59,104 nt of DNA from Bacillota bacterium (GTDB lineage Bacteria > Bacillota > Clostridia > Lachnospirales > Lachnospiraceae): assembly GCA_023413555.1 (NCBI GenBank), contig JAEZPG010000021.1:1-59104 (forward strand). Reading direction: 5' to 3'. This document shows, piece after piece, positions 53,595 through 59,104 of the stretch (its first letter is position 1; every line of letters starts with the position of its first letter). Made by a program: the position numbers and the translations under genes. The notes beneath the pieces are model-generated. The model was not told the DNA's origin. It made no database searches and worked only from the letters and a program-made list of their open reading frames with translations.

Positions 53595-55189
53595 ATGGCG
53601 ATTCAATATACAGAAGAACAACTGAATCATTTTGACAAAGCAACCATCGTTCAATTATTTCTTGCACAACAAGAGCAATTGAAAGACATTGACCATAAGT
53701 TGCAGCTCGTATTAGAACAGGTCGCTGTATTGAACAACCATCGGTTTGGAAAGTCATCTGAAAACTCGACACTACTAATCAGATTGCATTTATAGAAGTC
53801 GATGGAGAGATTGTCTTTTTCAATGAAGCAGAAGCGATTGCTTCCATCACAGAATATGAGGAAGAAGAGCCAGCGAAACCAAGGTCAAAAAAGGTCAAAG
53901 GAAAACGTGCTCAGAATATCAAAGATCTTCCCGTAGTTCCCGTCTCTCATATGATGTCAGAAGAAGAACTCATCGCTGAATTTGGTGAAGATGGCTGGTA
54001 TCAGCTTGAAGATGAGATCTACAATAGATATAAGTTTACCCCCGCAAAGGTAGAGCTTGAAGAACATCATGTGGGTGTGTACTAATCCAAAAAAGATAAT
54101 CACTTTAAAAAGGCAAATCATCCAGGGTACTTATTAAGAAACAGCCTGGTATCTGCATCTCTGGAAGCTGCTATTATAAATGCAAAGTATGTAAATGCCG
54201 TTCCTCTTTATCGTCAGGAGCAGGAATTCGAACGATATGGTATTACGATTACTCGTGGTGAAATGGCCCACTGGACCATCCTCTGTGCGGAAAGGTATCT
54301 GTCCATTTTTTATGATTATCTGCATGAAAAGCTTTATGATTACCATGTGCTGCAGGCAGATGAGACGCCGGTACGTGTCACAAAGGAAGACCGCACAAAC
54401 GGCAATAAGCATTACATGTGGGTCTACCGAACTGGAAGACTGAATCAAGACAGGCACATCATCCTGTATGAATATCAGCCTTCGAGGAATGCCAGTCATC
54501 CGAGGAAGTTCCTAAAGGATTTTCATGGCATCTGTGTAACGGATGGCTATCAGGTCTATCATACAATTGAAAAAGAGCGTGAGGACCTGAAAATTGCCGG
54601 ATGATGGGTACACGCAAGACGCAGATTTGATGAAGCAGTAAAAGCGATGCCAAAATCAACCTGCCATAATGCACTTGCCTATCTCGGATTAAAACAGGTC
54701 CAAGCAATATACAGAGAAGAAAACAAACTCTCTGATATGGAACCGGAAGAACGATTAAAACATCGCCTGCTTACAGTAAAACCTTTGGTCGATGCTTATT
54801 TTGTGTGGGTAAAACAGAATTTAAATAAAGTTCCGGTAAAAGGGAAAACGTATAACGGTTTTACTTACTCTATCAATCAGGAAAAATATCTGCGCGCATT
54901 TCTGGAAGATGGTGAAATTCCAATCGATAACAATTCCGCTGAACAGTCAATCCGTGGATTCTGCATCGGCAAGATGAATTGGGTGATGATTGACACCATT
55001 GCAGGAGCTGATGCAAGTGCCATTAACTACAGCATTGCAGAAACCGCAAAGGCGAATAACCTAAAGCCTTATGATTATTTTCAATATCTTCTGACCGAGA
55101 TTCCAAAACACTTGGATGAAACAGATTGGAGTTTCTGTGAATCACTGCTTCCATGGTCAGATAATCTTCCGGCTAATTGCAGAAAGTAA
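53595..55189 (+). mobile_element. IS66-family transposase (TnpC), inactivated
   Basis: A single IS66 transposase is spread over several frames. The start at ATG 53595 (MAIQYTEEQLNHF, leading to NNHRFGKSSE) is followed by a frameshift near 53765, then FIEVDGEIVFFNEAEAIASITEYEEEEPAKPRSKKVKGKRAQNIKDLP. A TAA lies after HHVGVY near 54083, the catalytic part (YHVLQADETPVRVTKEDR, GICVTDGYQVYH) follows, and a TGA at 54602 replaces the Cys of AGCWVHARRRF. The C-terminal part ends DNNSAEQSIRGFCIGKMNWV to 55189. At least three lesions make it inactive. Confidence 0.88.
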
Positions 55190-55269
55190 TTTTATATCTA
55201 AGCCACTCTGATGAACGGCTTATTTTGTAGAAGTACCCACTATGAAGCGTTTACAAATAGGAGGAGCCT

Positions 55270-55914
55270 ATGCCAATGTATTTTTCGATAGATATTGAAT
55301 GTAGTAGAAAAAATATATATAAAAACATTATGAGGGATTTCTATAAAACACTTGAGAAAAACGGGTTAATATTTAAAAGTGGATTTATGGAATTTAAAAA
55401 GGATTCTTTAGAAGAGACTATTCTATGGAATCAGAAGAAACTTGAAGATAATTTCGAATTAGGATATTCAGAACACTGTTCTCATGATTACAAACAGATA
55501 TTATTTGACTTCGCTGGCCTTTCAGAAACAAGAATGTATATTATGAATGATAGAAAGAAAAGGATATTTATTTTTCACATTATTATTCCAGAGGATGATT
55601 TGCAAGTGTGGGATGATGGGCATGCAATATATGGTAGTTGTAAATTCAAAATGATATTACAGCTTATTGAAAATATATGGGAGCAACCATATATAGATTT
55701 GATTCAAACATCTTTGGAATTGTCAGGTCCACCTTCATTGAATGATATAGTTGAAGGAGAATTTCCATGTGCTGAACCTTTTGCAATTCTTCCAAAGAAT
55801 ATAAGTGTTAATAATTTGAAAGATGAGTATAACATATATGAGACACCTAGAGCAGGCATGGTTTTAATAAGTAAAATTTATACAAATAATAAAAATACAT
55901 ATTATAATAGTTAA
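55270..55914 (+). CDS. Unknown 214-residue cargo protein at a right attachment end
   Basis: I do not recognise this protein. It is soluble and charged, with no signal peptide or membrane helix. It begins MPMYFSIDIECSRKNIYKNIMRDFYKTLEKNG and contains the aromatic-rich stretches FDFAGLSETRMYIMNDRKKRIFIFHIIIPEDDLQVWDDGHAIYG. The mixed alpha/beta look and size fit immunity-type or stress proteins, but nothing proves it. ATG 55270 follows AGGAGG at 55259. The codon use is very AT-rich compared with the IS66 copy before it. It ends 22 bases before the right-end arm repeat at 55936, so it is probably the cargo of this unit. Confidence 0.7.
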   Translation: MPMYFSIDIECSRKNIYKNIMRDFYKTLEKNGLIFKSGFMEFKKDSLEETILWNQKKLEDNFELGYSEHCSHDYKQILFDFAGLSETRMYIMNDRKKRIFIFHIIIPEDDLQVWDDGHAIYGSCKFKMILQLIENIWEQPYIDLIQTSLELSGPPSLNDIVEGEFPCAEPFAILPKNISVNNLKDEYNIYETPRAGMVLISKIYTNNKNTYYNS

Positions 55915-55935
55915 GCAAGAGTACCGATTAATAAT

Positions 55936-55995
55936 TATCTTGTTGTCATTTCTGTTGTCAAATAAACAAATACAGTTCCCGAACCTCCTTTCTAT
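55936..55995 (+). repeat. Right-end arm repeat, copy 1
   Basis: This 60-base segment holds two TGTTGTCA octamers (55941 and 55953) and ends in CCTCCTTTCTAT. A near-identical segment lies at 59044-59104 at the window edge. It precedes the attachment core at 56020. Confidence 0.85.
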
Positions 55996-56019
55996 AAGGG
56001 TTTGTGGGTTTTAGGGGAC

Positions 56020-56043
56020 GGTTTCGAATCCCGTCTCGTGCTT
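56020..56043 (+). repeat. Right attachment core: copy of the tRNA-Gly 3' end
   Basis: GGTTTCGAATCCCGTCTCG followed by TGCTT repeats the last part of tRNA-Gly (T arm and acceptor strand) with an inserted T and one substitution. With the tRNA 3' end at 50209-50230 it brackets integrase, IS copies and the unknown cargo gene, as attL and attR would. Confidence 0.8.
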
Positions 56044-56332
56044 AAAGAATTAGAGGAGATAACATAGATATTATTTGTGTTCTCTTTTTTCTTTCCCATA
56101 ACCATGTGTGCAGATGTGTGCAACATCCTTTTATGTGCTCAACAGGTTATAAGGCTTTGTTCATGTAGTTCATAAGCTTCCTGCAAGATAGATAATGCAT
56201 CAAGCATAATCATGTGACCTCCTGTTATTGTTTCGAAACACTTTGTTTCATGTTTCATTGAACAATATGATAGGAGATGTAAAAAATGAAGCTTTTTTAC
56301 ATCTCTATGCCCGCAGATCCTGCGACATAGAG
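56044..56332. other. Non-coding stretch right of the attachment core
   Basis: No gene is recognised here. A 12-bp perfect inverted repeat, GAGATGTAAAAA and its complement (56275-56286 and 56295-56306), sits just beyond the 3' end of the frameshifted recombinase on the minus strand and may act as its terminator. Confidence 0.5.
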
Positions 56333-57096
56333 TTAGCGTAAATAATGTTCTGCAATGATACTGATTCGGTTATGACCAAGGCACCTGCTGGTGATTAGCA
56401 TAGCACGCTTATCATAGCAGACACCTTTCAGGTCACTCCTGTAATAATAACGTTCGTTCTTTGGTATCTTTTCTATCGGTCTTGCTAATGTAATATAGAT
56501 TTCGGTACAATAATCGCTACGATAAGAATGAACATCCATGTCAGGAACATATGACCATACTTTACCGTTTCCGGCTTCTTTCATTCGCTTTACAATTGCA
56601 TCAATGTTTGAAATGATGGGAGATTCCCGGTATCTGCCACCTTTTGCACCATTTGTAACAGCTATGTAATAAATTCCATTCTTAAAGACTAATTGTGCGC
56701 CCTTTAAGCATTTCAATTCTTTCTTGTGTAATCCGGTGGCTTTACAGAATTCCATGAATTCCCTGTGCTTTGCTTCAGAAAAATTCTTATCATGTTTTGC
56801 GGCTTTTCGGCTTTTGTGATACCTGCCCTATGACGTACAGCTGTTTTTATAAAATCCTCTGTCGTACAGTCAAATACTTTAGCAAGGGCACATGCTTCTA
56901 GTTTTTGTGAATGAGGAGCCAGCACAGACCTTGCCATAAGCCATTCATCCACATACTGCCTGTACTCGGAAAGCATTATGCATCCATAGTGTTCCTTGCA
57001 CCATTTGACAAAGTAACAGGCATGTTTCTGATAATCCTGAAAAGTACTCCAAGTATAAATCTTATGTATGGTGATACGTTCTTGATAACTTAACAT
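56333..57096 (-). pseudogene. Frameshifted tyrosine-recombinase-like gene
   Basis: The N-terminal part (57096 downward) reads MLSYQERITIHKIYTWSTFQDYQKHACYFVKWCKEHYG, a core-binding domain, and leaves frame near KAEKPQN. The following frame continues KHDKNFSEAKHREFMEFCKATGLHKKELKCLKG through DVHSYRSDY (H-x-x-R) to SRCLGHNRISIIAEHYLR (LGH and Tyr box), ending at 56333. One short frameshift near 56800 separates two otherwise matching parts. If it is real, the recombinase is dead; a sequencing error is the alternative. It is unrelated in detail to the integrase at 50470. Confidence 0.72.
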
Positions 57097-57163
57097 TGCC
57101 TTAGAATCCTTTTTCCGCTTTTGTTGGTAGTAATACTACTGCGGTTTATGGCTAGGTTATTTT

Positions 57164-58255
57164 TTAATGCAGCGGCATAGGAAGGAATTCCTGCGTGCCG
57201 GTGTATTGGGCGATCATTTCCATTTCGGCATAGGTCTTTTCATTCACGGGTATCCCGTTTGTCCTGGCCTTTTGCCGGTTGATAAATTCTTTTTCGCCGT
57301 GGGTATAGATCCGATCCTGTCCCTCGGCCTTGTCGCTGTCCCGCAGCTCCTGCATATACTTTGAAAGGGCTGCTTCCAAATCTTCCTTTTCGCCGAAAAG
57401 ACTGTGGTCGATGGCCATGAAGAAGTGGGCAATATTGGCCCTACCAGGAGTCTTATAAATATAGTTGGAGGTCGTACCACCGGAAAGGATGGCGGTAAAG
57501 ATCTCACAGAGCATAGCAAAGCCGTAACCCTTGTAGCCGGAGGTCTCTTCGCCGGCACCGCCCAGGGGTAGAATGCCGCCACCGGATTTGGCAATGATGT
57601 TTTTCAAAACGCGGCTCGCATCGGTGCTGGAATTTCCGTTCTCGTCCAGCGCCCAGCCATTCCGAATGACGCCGTCACGCTTGGCATACACCTCTAGCTT
57701 ACCCCGGGGTACCACTGTTGTAGCCGCATCGAAGGTAAAGGGAATGGGGGATGCAGGCATGGAAAACGCAATAGGGTTGGTGCCCAGCATAGCCTGGCGG
57801 CCGAAGGTGGGAACCATGATTGCTTCCGTATTGGTCATACAGATGCCGATGAAGCCTTGCTCCGAAGCCTGTCGTGTATAATAGCCTGCCACGCCATAAT
57901 GGTTAGAATTGCGCACAGTAACCATGCCTACACCGGTCTTTCGTACCTTCTCTATGGCTAGATCAATAGCCTGGATGCCTACCAGCTGTCCCATGGCATC
58001 ATTGGCTTCGATAGTAGCAGAGACAGGGGTTTCCCTGACAATCTCGGGTACGGCATTTACCGCGACCAACCCGCCTGTGATTTCCTTATGATAACGGATC
58101 AACCGCTGCACACCGTGGGATTCGATACCGCTCAGATCCGCATCCAAAAGCACCTCTGTGATCTTTGCACTCTCTTCTTCATTAAAGCCATAGCCCTGAA
58201 ATGTGCGATTGCAAAAAATAAGTAGTTTTTCGTAAGGTAAGTATTGATACTGCAT
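57164..58255 (-). CDS. Malate/L-lactate dehydrogenase-family oxidoreductase (Ldh_2)
   Basis: The 363-residue NAD(P)-dependent dehydrogenase belongs to the Ldh_2 family, which includes malate, L-lactate, ureidoglycolate and 2,3-diketo-gulonate reductases. Typical parts are the N-terminal helical pair ending ADLSGIESHGVQRL (catalytic-type His in SHG), GVGMVTVRNSNHYGVAGYYTRQA, MLGTNPIAFSMPA and GYKGYGFAMLCEIFTAILSGG. The ATG at 58255 has AGAAAGGAAA in front. Its GC-rich codons (many GCC, CCG, GGC) differ strongly from all neighbours, which suggests recent transfer. The substrate cannot be read from sequence. Confidence 0.9.
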   Translation of the reverse strand: MQYQYLPYEKLLIFCNRTFQGYGFNEEESAKITEVLLDADLSGIESHGVQRLIRYHKEITGGLVAVNAVPEIVRETPVSATIEANDAMGQLVGIQAIDLAIEKVRKTGVGMVTVRNSNHYGVAGYYTRQASEQGFIGICMTNTEAIMVPTFGRQAMLGTNPIAFSMPASPIPFTFDAATTVVPRGKLEVYAKRDGVIRNGWALDENGNSSTDASRVLKNIIAKSGGGILPLGGAGEETSGYKGYGFAMLCEIFTAILSGGTTSNYIYKTPGRANIAHFFMAIDHSLFGEKEDLEAALSKYMQELRDSDKAEGQDRIYTHGEKEFINRQKARTNGIPVNEKTYAEMEMIAQYTGTQEFLPMPLH

Positions 58256-58365
58256 ATAAGTATTTTCCTTTCTTTAGTAGATTAGCCTTCAAAATCATTG
58301 CAGTAAGGCCTGAAAAACAGTTCTATCGGCGTTCATTCTTTTCGTACCGTTTACTGTCCATGTAT

Positions 58366-58394
58366 ATTTTACCAGAGCTTTTGACAAACGGCAA
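58366..58394 (-). promoter_or_regulatory. Promoter of the Ldh_2 dehydrogenase gene
   Basis: On the minus strand TTGCCG (58394-58389) and TAAAAT (58371-58366) are 17 bases apart, about 110 bases before the ATG. Further upstream lies the inverted pair AGGTATA/TATACCT (58411-58417 and 58429-58435). Confidence 0.55.
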
Positions 58395-58686
58395 AATAAA
58401 ATTTTAGAATAGGTATATGAAAAAAACGTATACCTCTCATATAGGGCTAAGAGAGGGGCCTGTTCATGAAACTGAAAAAGATCCAATATTTACACCATGT
58501 TATATGAAAGTTATGATAAGATATATCTAAAAAAGCAACAAAAACAATGAATTGCTGATTTTACTATGCTTGGTTTATGAAGTGTACACTTTGGTGTGAA
58601 AGTGTAGGGGCTACACTTTTGAAAACAATAGATACATTGCACTAGAACCTATGGAGATGAATGAATAGATATTAACAGAGATATAT
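58395..58686. other. Non-coding stretch before the last cargo gene
   Basis: This stretch holds two hairpins, AGGTATA/TATACCT (58411-58435) and AAGTGTA/TACACTT (near 58598-58619), and a short ATG frame of five codons at about 58651 ending in TAG. No gene is recognised. Confidence 0.4.
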
Positions 58687-59013
58687 TTGGTCTATCAGGT
58701 TAGCGCAATTCTAAATCTGGATAAAAAAGATGTGTCACGGGTAGAAGTTTATTACTGTACAAAGGAGTTTGGTGGGGAAAGAACTGTTTTTGAAACTCTT
58801 ACAGATAGTAAGAGTTTGGACTTGTTAATAGAGCTTGCACAGAAAGATTTTCTGGAAGATCCTACTAAATTTCTTGGGGAAAAATTTTGTGGAATTTATT
58901 TTTATAATAAGGCTAGAGAGATTGTAGCAGATCAGGAAATTACTAGTGATAGTTCGTATTATGATGATTTTGTCAAGGAGGTTCCTAAGATTAAAGAATA
59001 TTTAAAAAATTGA
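58687..59013 (+). CDS. Unknown 108-residue cargo protein next to a right-end arm
   Basis: The visible frame runs from a TTG at 58687 without a clear ribosome site. Upstream in the same frame is a TAG at 58666 preceded by ATGGAGATGAATGAA, so the N-terminus may have been lost to a nonsense mutation. The protein, YQVSAILNLDKKDVSRVEVYYCTKEFGG and onward to DDFVKEVPKIKEYLKN, is soluble and acidic, and I do not recognise its family. It ends 31 bases before the arm repeat at 59044, the same relation as the 214-residue gene has to the arm at 55936. Confidence 0.5.
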   Translation: MVYQVSAILNLDKKDVSRVEVYYCTKEFGGERTVFETLTDSKSLDLLIELAQKDFLEDPTKFLGEKFCGIYFYNKAREIVADQEITSDSSYYDDFVKEVPKIKEYLKN

Positions 59014-59043
59014 AATCAGTGAATCCCGACTCTAAAATATTGC

Positions 59044-59104
59044 TATCTTTGTTGTCATTTCTGCTGTCAAAATAACAAATACAGTCCCCGAGCCTCCTTT
59101 CTAT
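59044..59104 (+). repeat. Right-end arm repeat, copy 2, at the window edge
   Basis: It matches 55936-55995 nearly base for base: TGTTGTCA (59050), TGCTGTCA (59062), AACAAATACAGT, CCCCGAGCCTCCTTTCTAT. The window ends exactly where, at the other copy, 24 bases separate it from the attachment core. Confidence 0.85.

Noticed and set aside
58295..58486. A 63-codon minus-strand frame upstream of the dehydrogenase gene
   Set aside because: It covers the dehydrogenase promoter region and lacks a ribosome site and any recognisable domain.
1..59104. CRISPR arrays, rRNA genes and replication origins
   Set aside because: No regularly spaced repeats with unique spacers, no rRNA signature sequences and no DnaA-box cluster were seen on reading the window.

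Overview
The window looks like the chromosome of a low-GC, anaerobic, spore-forming Firmicute of the Lachnospiraceae, close to Lachnoclostridium (Clostridium) phytofermentans. The reasons are the AT-rich sequence, the strong AGGAGG-type ribosome binding sites, a class III (oxygen-sensitive) ribonucleotide reductase, a SleC-like spore cortex protein, a PurL-PurQ fused FGAM synthase, tRNA genes without an encoded CCA, and a DUF3793 gene. The placement comes from recognising protein families and was not searched.

Bases 1-33650 are ordinary core chromosome on short transcription units, most of them closed by clear hairpin terminators. In order: DUF3793 protein, ZIP metal transporter, a diguanylate cyclase with a LacI-type sensor, a TPR lipoprotein, HflX; then a deoxynucleotide block (nrdD, thyA, folA); a polysaccharide deacetylase and a SleC-like protein; carAB; a HAD phosphatase; a GH9-like lipoprotein with a substituted catalytic base; tRNA-Leu(CAG); a VanZ-like and an ArsC-like protein; azlCD (minus strand); an FHA protein overlapping a convergent LysR regulator; two tandem parvulin-like secreted or membrane proteins; FGAM synthase; an AraC regulator; and a nitroreductase-like protein.

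Bases 33757-59104 are accessory. Two identical tRNA-Gly(GCC) genes (33757 and 50159) each carry the same downstream block of about 460 bp: a terminator, a structured module that repeats the split 3' end of the tRNA, a second terminator, TGTTGTCA repeats, and a tyrosine integrase on the opposite strand. The integrase is only a fragment at the first tRNA. At the second it is nearly complete but has lost its N-terminus at an IS3 copy. Downstream of each, echoes of the tRNA 3' end mark right ends (35978-36061 and 56020-56043). A third right-end arm runs off the window edge at 59104. Just inside each right end sits one plus-strand cargo gene: a GNAT acetyltransferase, an unknown 214-aa protein and an unknown 108-aa protein. 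I read this as cassette-like tandem accretion of small integrative elements at tRNA-Gly. It is the most unusual structure in the window.

Between the two tRNA-Gly regions (36062-50158) lie decayed genes (IS110, AraC, IS3 and other fragments) and a complete-looking L-fucose uptake and catabolism locus: fucose isomerase, a LacI regulator, a ribose-type ABC transporter with two different permeases, an ATPase and a binding lipoprotein, a fucose mutarotase (FucU) and a RhaB/FucK-type kinase. Palindromes centred on AACGTT upstream are likely operators for the LacI protein. No aldolase gene is present, so fuculose-1-phosphate cleavage must be encoded elsewhere. After the fucose locus comes a small XRE repressor/membrane-protein operon with a visible promoter and operator repeats. 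The right end holds inactivated IS3 and IS66 copies, a frameshifted recombinase, and a GC-rich malate/lactate-type dehydrogenase that looks foreign.
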